From Rhodoferax sp. (lineage in GTDB: Bacteria > Pseudomonadota > Gammaproteobacteria > Burkholderiales > Burkholderiaceae_C), in the NCBI RefSeq assembly GCF_028714215.1, contig NZ_JAQTMS010000016.1, positions 17,689-81,688 on the forward strand: a stretch of 64,000 bases of DNA. Reading direction: 5' to 3'. A program made the position numbers and the translations under genes. This document shows positions 29,156-40,662 of this stretch, in pieces; the stretch's first letter is position 1, and each line of letters opens with the position of its first letter. The notes under the pieces were generated by a model. The model made no database searches. It was not told where the DNA came from and saw nothing but the letters and a program-made list of their open reading frames with translations.

Positions 29156-29689
29156 TCAGTGCAGAGTGCGGTTGCCAGGGGTCGTTGCGTGCAGGGGCTG
29201 GACCTTGAAAAAACCGGTTCCGGCCGAGCCACGTCCAATCTCTTCTTCGGTGGCCTCCCGAACCGCTTGCACTTTCAGGCGCAGGCGCAAGGCGATGCCG
29301 GCCAGCGGGTGATTGCCATCCAGCACCACATGCTCCGGGTAGATATCGGTGACGGTGTACAAGGCGTCCTTGGGCGCCTCCGGGTTGCAGCCGGCGGGCA
29401 GTGAGGCACCCTCGAAGGTCATGCCTTCTTCCAGTTCCGCGGGAAACAGTTGGCGCGACTCCAGGAACACCAACTGGTCGTTGAAATCGCCAAACCCTTG
29501 TTCCGGTTCGATTTGCAGTTCGATCGTCGCGCCCGCTTCATAACCTTGCAGCGCCTCCTCGATGGTCTTGAACAGATCGTCGCCACCGACCAGAAATTCA
29601 ACCGGATCGTCGAGCACGTCAAGTTCCTCACCCAAAGTGTCTGTGAGCGTCCAGGTCAGCGCGACCACACATTGTTGTTTGATTTCCAT
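29156..29689 (-). CDS. slyD: SlyD-like FKBP-type peptidyl-prolyl isomerase
   Basis: Residues of the FKBP domain (VALTWTLTDTLGEELDVLD, LQGYEAGATIELQIEPEQG) surround an IF-chaperone insert (GFGDFNDQLVFLESRQLFP, TVTDIYPEHVVLDGNHPLAG), the SlyD architecture. SlyD helps folding and, in enterobacteria, delivers nickel to hydrogenase. This 177-residue protein lacks the His/Cys-rich C-terminal tail used for nickel, ending GTGFFKVQPLHATTPGNRT, so only the isomerase/chaperone role is supported. Confidence 0.88.
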   Translation of the reverse strand: MEIKQQCVVALTWTLTDTLGEELDVLDDPVEFLVGGDDLFKTIEEALQGYEAGATIELQIEPEQGFGDFNDQLVFLESRQLFPAELEEGMTFEGASLPAGCNPEAPKDALYTVTDIYPEHVVLDGNHPLAGIALRLRLKVQAVREATEEEIGRGSAGTGFFKVQPLHATTPGNRTLH

Positions 29690-29752
29690 TGGAGAATTGT
29701 TGCTGCTTAGAGAGTGAATAAGAATAATATGGCGGGACTGATCAGGACTTTT

Positions 29753-30256
29753 ATGACAAACCCATTACCCGCCGATCCCTTGGCCAGCGGCCGTTTTTCC
29801 GGCCGTGAAGCCTTTGCCCGACTGGTGCGCGACGCGCTTGGCAGAGCGGCCCAGGAAGGCTGGCGCGAGCTTATTTTAAGCGATGCCAGTTTTGCCGACT
29901 GGCCTTTGCGCGAACGCTCGGTGATCGAATCGCTGCAGGCCTGGTCGACGTCCGGTCGGCGCCTGGTGATGCTGGCGACCCGTTACGACGAGGTGTTGCG
30001 ACTGCACCCGCGTTTTGTCGCCTGGCGCAAGACCTGGGACCACATCGTCGAGGGCAGGGTTTCCCGGGTCGCGGTGCCGGCCGATTTTCCCAGTGCCATC
30101 TGGAGCGCCGGCTGGTTCATGCACCGGCTCGATCCGCAACGCAGCACGGGCATTTGCGGCTACGACCATGAGCGCGGCGTGCAACTCAAGGAATTTCTGG
30201 ACGAGGTGATCCGCAACAGCGCGCCGGGCTTTCCGGCTTCGACACTGGGTTTGTAA
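29753..30256 (+). CDS. Conserved hypothetical protein upstream of parE
   Basis: The 167-residue protein (MTNPLPADPLASGRFSGREA) has no signal peptide or membrane segment. It is rich in Trp and Arg, with conserved-looking blocks GWRELILSDASFADWPLRER and WSTSGRRLVMLATRYDEVLR. I do not recognise a domain. ATG at 29753 has AGGA at suitable distance; a GTG at 29714 would add 13 residues. It lies 54 bp before parE, possibly read together with it, with a LexA-like box between. Confidence 0.75.
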   Translation: MTNPLPADPLASGRFSGREAFARLVRDALGRAAQEGWRELILSDASFADWPLRERSVIESLQAWSTSGRRLVMLATRYDEVLRLHPRFVAWRKTWDHIVEGRVSRVAVPADFPSAIWSAGWFMHRLDPQRSTGICGYDHERGVQLKEFLDEVIRNSAPGFPASTLGL

Positions 30257-32281
<2,025 letters not shown>

Positions 32282-32311
32282 CCATCAAATCCCTATGACA
32301 AAGTTGAAGGT

Positions 32312-32377
32312 GAGGTCCAATGGGGTGGCTGACGATTTCTGGTACTCCAGCATGAGGAAGTCACCCCATTGGGCCTC
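32312..32377. repeat. 16-bp inverted repeat between parE and parC
   Basis: GAGGTCCAATGGGGTG (32312-32327) pairs with CACCCCATTGGGCCTC (32362-32377), with one G-U position and a 34-base loop. No T run follows, so it is not a classical terminator. It may be a small dispersed element, a transcript-processing hairpin setting the parE/parC ratio, or part of a repeat family. Confidence 0.7.
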
Positions 32378-32410
32378 GCCGCAGCGTTATCGAAACGAGT
32401 GTTTTCTCCC

Positions 32411-34768
32411 ATGAACGACCCCACAATTCTTGATCTGGTCCCGGCCCCGGCCGAGGACGACAGCCAGCTCAACTTGGCCAGCTACGCCCAGCGCGCCTAC
32501 CTGGAATACGCCCTGAGCGTGGTCAAGGGACGTGCCTTGCCGGATGTCTGCGACGGCCAGAAGCCGGTGCAGCGGCGCATCCTGTACGCCATGTCGCGCA
32601 TGGGCCTGGGTTTCGGCGGCGCCAACGGCAACAGCGGCGCCAAGCCGGTCAAGTGCGCCCGGGTTGTTGGCGACGTGCTGGGCCGTTTTCATCCGCACGG
32701 CGACCAGGCCGCGTACGACGCGCTGGTGCGCATGGCGCAAGACTTTTCACAGCGCTATCCGCTGATCGACGGCCAGGGCAACTTCGGTTCGCGCGACGGC
32801 GACGGTGCCGCCGCCATGCGCTACACCGAGGCACGGCTGGCCAAAATCACCAGCCTGCTGCTCGACGAGATCGACGAAGGCACGGTCGACTTCGCACCCA
32901 ACTACGACGGCTCCACCGAGGAGCCCAGCCAGTTGCCGGCACGCCTGCCGTTCGCCCTGCTCAATGGCGCCAGCGGCATCGCGGTGGGCCTGGCGACCGA
33001 AATCCCCAGCCACAACCTGCGCGAGGTGGCCGATGCCTGCGTGGCGCTGATCAAGAACCCCAAGCTCAACCATGAAGAGCTGCTGGCGCTGATTCCGGGC
33101 CCCGACTATCCGGGCGGCGGGCAGATCACCAGCAGCGCTGCCGACATTGCCGAGGCCTACCGCACGGGACGCGGCTCGCTCAAGGTGCGGGCACGCTGGA
33201 AGATCGAGGAACTGGCGCGCGGCCAGTGGCAACTGGTGGTGACCGAGCTGCCGCCCGGCGTCAGCACCCAGCGCGTGCTGGAAGAAATCGAGGAGTTGAC
33301 CAACCCCAAAATCAAGGCCGGCAAAAAAGCCTTGTCGCTGGAGCAGAACCAGCTCAAGGCGGCGCTGCTGTCGGTGCTGGACGTGGTGCGCGACGAATCC
33401 AGCAAGGAGGCCGCCGTGCGCCTGGTGTGCGAACCCAAGACCAGCCGCATCGGACAGCAGGAGCTGATCACCACCTTGCTGGCCCACACCAGCCTGGAGA
33501 CCTCGTCGCCGGTCAACCTGACCATGGTCGGGCTGGATGGCCGGCCGACCCAGAAGTCCTTGCGCCAGATGCTGACCGAGTGGATCGAGTTCCGCCAGCG
33601 CACCGTGGAGCGGCGCTCGCAGCACCGGCTGGCCAAGGTGCTGGAGCGCATCCACATCCTCGAAGGCCGGCAACTGGTGCTGCTCAATATCGACGAGGTG
33701 ATCGCCATCATTCGCCAGTCCGACGAGCCCCGCTCAGCGCTGATGGAGCGCTTCAATCTGTCGCAGCGGCAGGCCGACGATATCCTGGAAATTCGCCTGC
33801 GCCAGTTGGCTCGGCTGGAGGCCATCAAGATCGAGCAGGAGCTCAGCACGCTGCGTGACGAGCAGAAGAAACTGGAAGAAATCCTGGCCAGCCCGGCAAC
33901 GCTGCGCCGGCTCATGATCCGGGAAATCGAGCTTGATGCCAAAACCTTTGCCGATGCCCGGCGCAGCCTGATCCAGGCCGAGAAAAAAGCGGTGCTGGAG
34001 GTCAAGGTGGTGGACGAGCCGGTGACCGTGGTGGTCAGCGAAAAAGGCTGGGTGCGGGTGCAAAAAGGCCATGGTCATGACGCCGCCAACTTCGCCTTCA
34101 AGGCCGGCGATGCCTTGTACGGCAGCTTCGAGTGCCGCACGCTGGACACGCTGCTGGCGTTCGGCAACAACGGACGCATTTACTCGGTCGCCGTGTCTAT
34201 GTTGCCGGGCGCCCGCGGCGACGGCCAGCCCATCACCAGCCTGCTGGAGCTCGAATCCGGCACGCAGTTGTGCTATTACTTCGCCGGCCCGGCTGGCGCG
34301 ACTCTGCTGCTCAGCAGTTCGGGCGGCTACGGCTTTATCGCGTCGATCGAGAACATGACTTCCAGGCTGAAGGCCGGCAAGGCGTTCGTCAGCTGCAACG
34401 CGGGCGAGGTGCTGTGCCGTCCGTCGCCGGTGGCCGGTGGCTCAGGTGCAGTAGCGCTGTTGCCGGCGACCCATGTGGCCTGTGCCTCCACCGGCGGCCG
34501 CATTTTGACCTTCGAGATCAAGGATCTGAAGACTTTGAGCAATGGTGGCCGGGGTCTGATGCTGATTGCCCTGGAGGACAAGGACACGCTGGCCGGTGCG
34601 GCAGCCTACACCCGCAGCGTGAAGATCGAAGGCATTGGGCGCGGTGGCAAAGCGCGCGAGGAAACGCTGGAGATTCGCAGCTTGAACAACGCCCGGGCGG
34701 CCCGTGCCCGCAAAGGCAAGGCGGCCGATCTGGGCTTCAAGCCGACCTCCATTACGCGCGTTGAGTAG
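32411..34768 (+). CDS. parC: DNA topoisomerase IV subunit A
   Basis: ParC is the DNA-cutting subunit of topoisomerase IV. Residues ~20-500 form the breakage-reunion domain: [38 protein letters not shown], and the catalytic Tyr in [12 protein letters not shown]. The C-terminal beta-pinwheel is shorter than in GyrA and lacks a GyrA box. Start ATG at 32411 ([20 protein letters not shown]) gives 785 residues. Confidence 0.96.
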   Translation: MNDPTILDLVPAPAEDDSQLNLASYAQRAYLEYALSVVKGRALPDVCDGQKPVQRRILYAMSRMGLGFGGANGNSGAKPVKCARVVGDVLGRFHPHGDQAAYDALVRMAQDFSQRYPLIDGQGNFGSRDGDGAAAMRYTEARLAKITSLLLDEIDEGTVDFAPNYDGSTEEPSQLPARLPFALLNGASGIAVGLATEIPSHNLREVADACVALIKNPKLNHEELLALIPGPDYPGGGQITSSAADIAEAYRTGRGSLKVRARWKIEELARGQWQLVVTELPPGVSTQRVLEEIEELTNPKIKAGKKALSLEQNQLKAALLSVLDVVRDESSKEAAVRLVCEPKTSRIGQQELITTLLAHTSLETSSPVNLTMVGLDGRPTQKSLRQMLTEWIEFRQRTVERRSQHRLAKVLERIHILEGRQLVLLNIDEVIAIIRQSDEPRSALMERFNLSQRQADDILEIRLRQLARLEAIKIEQELSTLRDEQKKLEEILASPATLRRLMIREIELDAKTFADARRSLIQAEKKAVLEVKVVDEPVTVVVSEKGWVRVQKGHGHDAANFAFKAGDALYGSFECRTLDTLLAFGNNGRIYSVAVSMLPGARGDGQPITSLLELESGTQLCYYFAGPAGATLLLSSSGGYGFIASIENMTSRLKAGKAFVSCNAGEVLCRPSPVAGGSGAVALLPATHVACASTGGRILTFEIKDLKTLSNGGRGLMLIALEDKDTLAGAAAYTRSVKIEGIGRGGKAREETLEIRSLNNARAARARKGKAADLGFKPTSITRVE

Positions 34769-34790
34769 TACACCTTGTGGGACAGCGGCG

Positions 34791-35450
34791 TCAAAAGCTT
34801 GCGGCGCTGACAAACCGCATGGCCTGATCGTTCACCGGATGACGCAATTCCAGTGAGCAGGCGTGCAGCAGCAAACGCTGCGCCAGCGCCTGAATTCTGG
34901 GGCAGCCGTACAGGGCGTCGCCGACGATGGCATGCCCCAGCGCCTGCAGGTGCACGCGCAATTGATGCGAGCGTCCGGTCAGCGGTTCAAGCTCCAGCCG
35001 GGTCGTTTGCTGTGCGGCGTTGTAGGACAGCACGCGCCAGCGCGTCAGACTGGGTTTGCCAAACTGAGGGTCGATCACACGGCGTGGTCGATTCGGCCAG
35101 TCGACGCGGATCGGAAACCTGATCTCGCCCCAGCCTTCAGGCGGCGCTGGCAGTTGTCCGTCGACCACGGCAAGGTAGCGTTTGCCAACGCTGCGGTTGG
35201 CGAAGGCCTGGTTCAGCGCGCGTTGCGCGGCGGCGCCGCGCGCCAGCAGCATCACACCCGAGGTGGCCATGTCGAGTCGGTGCACGACTAGCGCGTCGGG
35301 GTAATGGCGCTGCGCCCGCGCACTCAGGCAGTCCTGTTTGTCGGCACCGCGACCAGGCACCGCCAGCAGTCCGGCCGGCTTGTCGAGCACCAGCAGGGCA
35401 TCGTCCACGTACAGCAGCGGGAGTTCACCCGCTGCGTCGTGCGACTGCAT
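34791..35450 (-). CDS. RluA-family pseudouridine synthase
   Basis: The enzyme isomerises uridine in rRNA or tRNA. The 219 residues have the RluA core: LYVDDALLVLDKPAGLLAVP, the catalytic Asp in HRLDMATSGVMLLARG, KRYLAVVDG, and LEPLTGRSHQLRVHLQALGH. It lacks an S4 domain and is close in size to E. coli RluA, which acts on 23S U746 and tRNA U32. The exact target is not assigned. It is convergent with parC. Confidence 0.9.
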   Translation of the reverse strand: MQSHDAAGELPLLYVDDALLVLDKPAGLLAVPGRGADKQDCLSARAQRHYPDALVVHRLDMATSGVMLLARGAAAQRALNQAFANRSVGKRYLAVVDGQLPAPPEGWGEIRFPIRVDWPNRPRRVIDPQFGKPSLTRWRVLSYNAAQQTTRLELEPLTGRSHQLRVHLQALGHAIVGDALYGCPRIQALAQRLLLHACSLELRHPVNDQAMRFVSAASF

Positions 35451-35467
35451 GGGATCAAACGTGGTGG

Positions 35468-35623
35468 CTAGCCCTTGTTGGGGGCATTCTTCGCCTTGCC
35501 GCGCACCGGCACCACGGTGGTGATGGTGGGGCGTACGGCATCGGGCGACACCGCCTTCGGCGGAGCGCTGTCCTTTTTCGGTTTCTTGACCATCTTGTTG
35601 CTGTTTTGTTGACCTTTTGCCAT
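35468..35623 (-). CDS. Small lysine-rich protein, 51 residues
   Basis: ATG at 35623 follows CAGGAGAAAAAAA, a strong ribosome binding site. The protein (start MAKGQQNSNKMVKKPKKDSA, ending VRGKAKNAPNKG) is very basic with Pro and Asn, and likely disordered. I do not recognise a described function; highly basic small proteins like this often bind nucleic acid. It stands alone between the pseudouridine synthase and the divergent tryptophanase gene. Confidence 0.75.
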   Translation of the reverse strand: MAKGQQNSNKMVKKPKKDSAPPKAVSPDAVRPTITTVVPVRGKAKNAPNKG

Positions 35624-35788
35624 TTTTTTCTCCTGAAATTTAACTGTCCGCCCGCTGGAATCGGGCGTGGACTGTTCGATTATCGTGGCACGGGCAAAAT
35701 ATTTTCGATCTGTTGGCAATACCCGACACCACGCTGATTTGGGCGGTGCTACCTTCACGCCCACTTCTACAACTTCCACCCTATTGCC

Positions 35789-37165
35789 ATGCCTAAAACC
35801 CTGATTGAACCGTTTCGCATCAAAAGCATAGAGCCGATCCGCATGACCACCCGCGCCGAGCGTGAGCAACTATTGGAGGCCGCCAAACTCAATGTCTTCA
35901 AGCTGCGCGCCGAGGATGTGCTGATCGACTGGCTGACCGACTCCGGCACCGGCGCCATGTCCTCCAAACAATGGGGCGCCATCATGGAAGGCGATGAGAG
36001 CTACGCCGGAGCGCGCAGTTTCTATCGACTGGAAGCCGTCATCCAGAACATCACCGGTATGAAGCATTTCGTTCCGACGCACCAGGGGCGCGCGGCCGAG
36101 AAGGTGTTGTTCACCGCGGTCTGCAAGAAGGGCGACCTGGTACCCAACAACTCGCACTTCGACACCACTCGCGCGAATCTCGAATACATTGGCGTCGAGG
36201 CGGTCGATCTGGTGATTGCCGAAGGCTTGCAGCCGGCCCTGATCTACCCGTTCAAGGGCAATATCGACTTGCAGCGCGTCGAGGCCTTGTTGAAAACCCA
36301 GGGCGAGCGCATTCCGTTTGGCATGCTCACGGTGACCAACAACACCGGTGGCGGCCAGCCGGTCTCCATGGCCAACATCCGGGCCTATGCGGCACTGCTC
36401 AAGCACCATGGCAAGCCCTTCATCATGGACGTTTGCCGCTTCGCCGAAAACGCCATGTTCATCAAGATGCGCGAACCCGGTTATGAGAACACGCCGATCA
36501 AATCAATAGTGCAGGAGATGTTCTCCTACTGCGACGGCTGCACCATGAGCGCCAAGAAGGACGGCATGGTCAACATCGGCGGCTTTATCGTGCTGCGCAG
36601 CGAGGAGTGGATGGACGCGGTGCGCAACGTATTGATCATGACCGAAGGCTTTCCCACCTACGGCGGCCTGGCCGGGCGCGATCTGGAGGCGCTGGCAGTG
36701 GGACTGGAGGAGGGCATGCAGGAAGACTACCTGCGCTACCGCCTGCGCACCGCCGAATACCTGGGCGAGCGACTGGAAGCGTCCGGCGTCGGCTTCGTCA
36801 AACCGACCGGTGGCCATGCCGTCTACATCGATGCCAGGACGGTACTGCCCAATATGCCGGTACAGCATTACCCGGCCTGGGCCTTGTGCAATGCGCTGTA
36901 CCTGGAAGGCGGCATCCGCGGGGTCGAGATCGGCTCGGTGATGTTCGGCAAACGGCTGGCCGATGGCACTGAAACCTACCACAGCATGGAACTGGTTCGG
37001 CTGGCCTTTCCCCGGCGCATGTACACCCAGTCGCACTTCGACTACGCGGCCGAGGTGATTGACGAGGTCAAGCAAAAAGCCGCCAGCATCCGCGGCGTGA
37101 GAATCACCAAGCAGCCCCAATACCTGCGCCACTTCACCTGCGAGTGCGCCTGGGTGGCGGGTTGA
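35789..37165 (+). CDS. Tryptophanase-family PLP beta-eliminating lyase
   Basis: The 458-residue protein aligns end to end with tryptophanase and tyrosine phenol-lyase, with PLP lysine Lys257 in CTMSAKKDGMVN and the PTHQGRAAE and GFPTYGGLAGRD motifs. Two substrate-determining positions favour tryptophanase. HFDTTRAN has Asp where tyrosine phenol-lyase has Thr124 (Asp137 in TnaA), and IRGVEIGS has Val where the phenol-lyase has Arg381. Likely product is indole, pyruvate and ammonia. However FKGNIDLQRVE, MFSYCDGC and NIGGF are closer to the phenol-lyase, so specificity should be called with care. No TnaC-like leader or permease is adjacent. Confidence 0.85.
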   Translation: MPKTLIEPFRIKSIEPIRMTTRAEREQLLEAAKLNVFKLRAEDVLIDWLTDSGTGAMSSKQWGAIMEGDESYAGARSFYRLEAVIQNITGMKHFVPTHQGRAAEKVLFTAVCKKGDLVPNNSHFDTTRANLEYIGVEAVDLVIAEGLQPALIYPFKGNIDLQRVEALLKTQGERIPFGMLTVTNNTGGGQPVSMANIRAYAALLKHHGKPFIMDVCRFAENAMFIKMREPGYENTPIKSIVQEMFSYCDGCTMSAKKDGMVNIGGFIVLRSEEWMDAVRNVLIMTEGFPTYGGLAGRDLEALAVGLEEGMQEDYLRYRLRTAEYLGERLEASGVGFVKPTGGHAVYIDARTVLPNMPVQHYPAWALCNALYLEGGIRGVEIGSVMFGKRLADGTETYHSMELVRLAFPRRMYTQSHFDYAAEVIDEVKQKAASIRGVRITKQPQYLRHFTCECAWVAG

Positions 37166-37171
37166 TTTCCA

Positions 37172-37193
37172 CCGGCCCGGGGTGGCGGGCCGG
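37172..37193. terminator. GC-rich hairpin after the tryptophanase gene
   Basis: CCGGCCCG and CGGGCCGG form a perfect 8-bp stem with a 6-base loop, starting 7 bases after the stop codon. There is no following T run, so it may stabilise the 3' end or pause polymerase rather than terminate intrinsically. Confidence 0.4.
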
Positions 37194-37252
37194 AAATGCC
37201 GCACTGCCACTGGCGTAGCGGCGCTCCAGAAACATGGCTCCTATGTTGTCTA

Positions 37253-37269
37253 CCGAACAGTCTGTTCGG
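37253..37269. promoter_or_regulatory. Perfect palindrome CCGAACAG-T-CTGTTCGG (TetR-type operator candidate)
   Basis: Two perfect 8-base half sites around a single T lie in the intergenic region between the tryptophanase and lipoprotein genes. Length and symmetry resemble operators of TetR-family repressors. No TetR gene is nearby. Nothing else is recognisable in the 257-bp gap apart from this and the hairpin at 37172. Confidence 0.45.
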
Positions 37270-37422
37270 GCTAGATGCTCAAAAATCCGATCGGTCGGCG
37301 CCAGTGGACCGATCTCTTGGTCGTCATGCTGATCAACGCACTGTTTCCATTTCTCACATCTTGAGTGTCGTCGGAAACATGCGTCGAACGTTTGATACCT
37401 GTTGGAATAACGAAAGGCATCC

Positions 37423-37929
37423 ATGTTGATAAGTCCAAATAAAACAACCCAAAACCAAAACCAAAACCAAAACCGGGAGCCGAGCCGCATTGGCAAGCAT
37501 CGACTCTGGATGGCCGGCACGGCGCTCGCGGCGGCGCTCGTTTTGAGCGCCTGCGGTGGCGGCGGCAATGCCGGTCCGTCCGGAAATTTCAACATTGGCG
37601 TCACAGTGGGTGGTCTGTTCATGGGTGACACCTCCGTCGCTCCCGGCGGTTCGACCGACCTTGCCATCCATGTCGGACAGTCGGTGCGTCTGGATGCGGG
37701 CGAGCCGGTGGTGTGGACCCTCTACGTCGGTGGCAGCGCGATCAGTGGCGGCGTGCAGATGTACTACGCCGGCGCGGACATCACCGCAACCACCTTGAAC
37801 TCGTCCACCGTGGCCTTGGACACTTACGCCACCTACCCGTTGCAGTCTTCGATTCCCATGACCTTTGTCGCAACATCCACCTACGATTCGTTCCAGGTGG
37901 CGACGGTCAATATTTGGCTTACGAACTAG
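37423..37929 (+). CDS. Small putative lipoprotein
   Basis: The 168-residue protein has an unusually long N-terminal region (28 residues with QNQNQNQN encoded by a CCAAAA repeat) before a hydrophobic helix and lipobox LSAC at ~43, followed by GGGG. The mature part is a beta-rich domain of unknown family (VTVGGLFMGDTSVAPGGSTD, GEPVVWTLYVGGSAISGG). The ATG at 37423 has AAAGG upstream; an internal ATG at 37510 would give a more usual signal peptide. Convergent with the HDOD gene, which it nearly touches. Confidence 0.7.
   Translation: MLISPNKTTQNQNQNQNREPSRIGKHRLWMAGTALAAALVLSACGGGGNAGPSGNFNIGVTVGGLFMGDTSVAPGGSTDLAIHVGQSVRLDAGEPVVWTLYVGGSAISGGVQMYYAGADITATTLNSSTVALDTYATYPLQSSIPMTFVATSTYDSFQVATVNIWLTN
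37449..37474 (+). repeat. Hexanucleotide (CCAAAA)x4 microsatellite in the lipoprotein gene
   Basis: Four complete CCAAAA units plus CC lie 26 bases after the start codon and encode alternating Asn and Gln in the n-region of the signal peptide. Unit length is a multiple of three, so slippage would change signal-peptide length without shifting the frame. Confidence 0.9.
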
Positions 37930-39059
37930 CCCCGCGGGCGCATCGCCAGACGCATTTGCTGGATGCTTTTGCCCAATTCCGGCGCGTGCAGAAACTCGAT
38001 CAGCCGCGCCAGTTCGGGCAAGACCAGATAGCTGCGCAGGTAGAACAACTCGGCGCTCGAATCGGCGGCCGGATCGAAAGCGCAGAGATCGCTCAGACTG
38101 CCAAGCGCCAGTCTTTCACCCAGGCGGGCGCACAGATAGCACAAGGCCAGACGGCTGCGGCGCTGGGGCGCCGTCAGGGCGGGTGGCGTCAGCAGGACGC
38201 GGTCGATTTCCCTGACCTGCTCGATCAGGCTCCCCGGCAAGCCCCATTCCTGCATCAGCAGGCTGCCGATTTCGCCGGCAGCCAGCCCCAATTGGGCTTG
38301 CTCCGCGCGGGCTCTTTCGAGCAGGCCATTTTCTGCAATCCAGACACTGCGCTCGGCCGGCATCAGGGAAGCCGTCGCCAGTTGACCGAGGAACGACAGC
38401 ACCACCTGCGTCACCAGGGAACCCTGCTCCGGCCAGTCGAGGCGCTGGGCCAGCTTCAAACACAGTTCGCCGGCCAATGCACTAGCACTCAGGACCGTGT
38501 CGAAAACCTTTTTGTGCTCGGGGCTGCTGGCCTGGAACGATTGATCCAGCAGGTACTGCAGGCTGATGCTGCGCACCGCGTTCAGGCCCAGGAAGGTGAC
38601 CGCCTGCCCGATGCTGAGCACCGGCCGGCGCAAGCCGTAGAACGGAGAATTGACGCGCGCCAGGACCTTGGCCGCGATCAGTGCCTCGCCCAGGATCAGG
38701 TCGTTGATTTCGACCGAGGTGGCGCTGTCCAGCAGTTCCGGGGATAGCAGTTTGTGCAGGGACAACGGCGGCCGGGGAATGTTGCGGAGTTCGGCTTGCA
38801 GTGCCCACCGGCGTTCCTCCGCCAGTTCGTCCCGGTCGATGAAGCGCCATCCCGCCAGCTCGGTCGGTATCTCGGCCGGCAGCGCTGGCGCGGCAGCAAC
38901 CGGGGTTGCGGCAGGCGCTGGCGCTTGCGCTCTGGTGTGCAGGTCGGCCGGCGGCGCTGCCAGTGATTTCGCTGGGCCGGCGCCGGCGCTGGGTTTCTTC
39001 AGCAAGTAGCGGATGGCAATGGCAGCAACGGCCAGCAGGACGATCAGAAGGAAAGTCAC
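37926..39059 (-). CDS. Membrane-anchored HDOD-domain signalling protein
   Basis: The 377 residues start with one membrane helix (FLLIVLLAVAAIAIRYLL), then a Pro/Ala linker, then an HDOD domain (~90-300; LNAVRSISLQYLLDQSF, VLSFLGQLATASLM). HDOD domains are catalytically dead relatives of HD phosphohydrolases, used as signalling scaffolds in stress, motility or biofilm control. Start overlaps the stop of the upstream acyl-CoA ligase by 4 bases, so the two are co-translated. Function unassigned. Confidence 0.85.
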   Translation of the reverse strand: MTFLLIVLLAVAAIAIRYLLKKPSAGAGPAKSLAAPPADLHTRAQAPAPAATPVAAAPALPAEIPTELAGWRFIDRDELAEERRWALQAELRNIPRPPLSLHKLLSPELLDSATSVEINDLILGEALIAAKVLARVNSPFYGLRRPVLSIGQAVTFLGLNAVRSISLQYLLDQSFQASSPEHKKVFDTVLSASALAGELCLKLAQRLDWPEQGSLVTQVVLSFLGQLATASLMPAERSVWIAENGLLERARAEQAQLGLAAGEIGSLLMQEWGLPGSLIEQVREIDRVLLTPPALTAPQRRSRLALCYLCARLGERLALGSLSDLCAFDPAADSSAELFYLRSYLVLPELARLIEFLHAPELGKSIQQMRLAMRPRG

Positions 39060-40636
39060 TTGGCCGCTGTCCCGCCGTCTGTGCCCAGGTCGCCGGACAA
39101 GACCGCCTCATCGCGCAGGCGTTGCCGCAACTCGGTCTTGAGCACCTTGCCGTAGTTGTTCTTGGGCAACTCGTCCAGCAGCACATAGCGTTTGGGACGC
39201 TTGAAGCGCGCAATCTGCGCCAGACAGTGCAGGTCCAGCTCGCCAGTCGCCAGGGTGGCGTTGCGTTGCGCGACCACAAAGGCCACCACCACTTCGCCCC
39301 ACTCCGGGTCAGGGGAGCCGACCACCGCCACCTCGGCCACGCCGGGGGCGCTCAGCAGCGCTTCCTCCACTTCGCGCGGATAGATATTGGAGCCGCCACT
39401 GATGATCAGATCCTTGCTGCGGTCCTTCAGGGTCAGGAATCCATCGGCGTCCAGGCAGCCCACATCGCCGGTGTAAAGCCAGCCGTCCCGCAGCGCCGCG
39501 GCGCTGGCCTGCGGGTTATCCCAGTAGCCGGCCATGACGCTGTCGCCCTGCACCAGCACTTCGCCCACTTCACCCACAGGCAGATCAAGGTCCCGTTCGT
39601 CGCTGACGCGGACCCGCACCGGCGTCTGGGCCAGGCCCACCGACGCCATGCGCTCCAGGTACCTGGGGTGCGTGCTGTCGGCCAGATGCCGGCGCGACAA
39701 GGCGGTTGCCACCATGGGAGTTTCGCCCTGGCCGTAGATTTGCACAAAGCGCGGCCCCATGACCCGCAGCGCGCGTTGCATGTCGGCCAGGTACATCGGT
39801 GCGCCGCCATAGACGATGGTCTTGAAACTGGCGGCGCAATCCTGCGCGGTGAGGTCGCTGGCCTCGGCGTGATCGACCAGGCGCTTGACGATGGTGGGCG
39901 CCGCAAAAGTGGAGAGCGGCCCGAGGGCGCGGCCCAGCTCGAACAGCTCGGCCGGGTCGACCGCGCCGGAGGCCGGCACCACATGCCGGGCACCGGCCAT
40001 CAAATGCGGTAGGGCGTACAGACCGGCGCCGTGCGACATCGGGGCGCCATACACCATGGCGTCCTCTGGCTGTACGGCGTCGACGTCGACAAAATAAGTC
40101 AAACCCATGGTCATGAGGTTGCGCTGGGTCAGCATCACGCCCTTCGGTCGTCCGGTGGTGCCGCTGGTGTAAAACAGCCAGGCCAGGTCCTGCGGCGCGC
40201 GTGCCGTGATCGGCACTGCCCAGGCGTCGCTCAGCGGCGACAGTAAGTCGTCGGCTGCCGCGCTTTCGATGTCAATTTGCCGCGCCAGACCGGCCAGGGG
40301 CTGGGGCGCCACATCAGCCGTCACAAAACCCCAGCGCGCGCCGGCGTTCTGGATAATCCATTCCACTTCCCGGCGATGCAGCTTGGCATTCACCGGCACC
40401 ACCACCAAACCGGCCCACCAGGCGGCCCACAGGATTTCCAGATAACGCGGGTGGTTGCGCATGAACAGCAGCACCCGCTCGCCCGGCTGCAAGCCGGCTT
40501 CCTGCAGGTGCTGCGCCAGAGCGGCACTGCGCGCCGCCCATTGACCGGCCGTGGCGTGCAGCGCCGTTCCGTGGTAGATCGCTTCCCGCTCAGGCTGCTG
40601 GCGTGCCTGGCGCAGCAACAAATGGGCAAGGCTCAT
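39056..40636 (-). CDS. Acyl-CoA synthetase / fatty-acid-CoA ligase (ANL superfamily)
   Basis: The enzyme activates a carboxylic acid with ATP and CoA. ANL motifs are in order: AWLFYTSGTTGRPKGVMLT (P-loop), QIYGQGE, the Asp of LYTGDVGCLD, LKDRSKDLIISGG, and the catalytic Lys in PKNNYGKVLKTEL. Start ATG at 40636 (MSLAHLLLRQARQQPEREAI) gives 526 residues. Substrate is not clear; size and LKDRSKDLII suggest a medium- or long-chain or aromatic acid. Overlaps the HDOD gene. Confidence 0.9.
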   Translation of the reverse strand: MSLAHLLLRQARQQPEREAIYHGTALHATAGQWAARSAALAQHLQEAGLQPGERVLLFMRNHPRYLEILWAAWWAGLVVVPVNAKLHRREVEWIIQNAGARWGFVTADVAPQPLAGLARQIDIESAAADDLLSPLSDAWAVPITARAPQDLAWLFYTSGTTGRPKGVMLTQRNLMTMGLTYFVDVDAVQPEDAMVYGAPMSHGAGLYALPHLMAGARHVVPASGAVDPAELFELGRALGPLSTFAAPTIVKRLVDHAEASDLTAQDCAASFKTIVYGGAPMYLADMQRALRVMGPRFVQIYGQGETPMVATALSRRHLADSTHPRYLERMASVGLAQTPVRVRVSDERDLDLPVGEVGEVLVQGDSVMAGYWDNPQASAAALRDGWLYTGDVGCLDADGFLTLKDRSKDLIISGGSNIYPREVEEALLSAPGVAEVAVVGSPDPEWGEVVVAFVVAQRNATLATGELDLHCLAQIARFKRPKRYVLLDELPKNNYGKVLKTELRQRLRDEAVLSGDLGTDGGTAAK

Positions 40637-40662
40637 GGCGTGACTCCGTCCTCCCTGACACC

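Noticed and set aside
37449..37474. A CRISPR-like repeat
   Set aside because: Six-base uninterrupted units without spacers; it is a microsatellite in a coding region.
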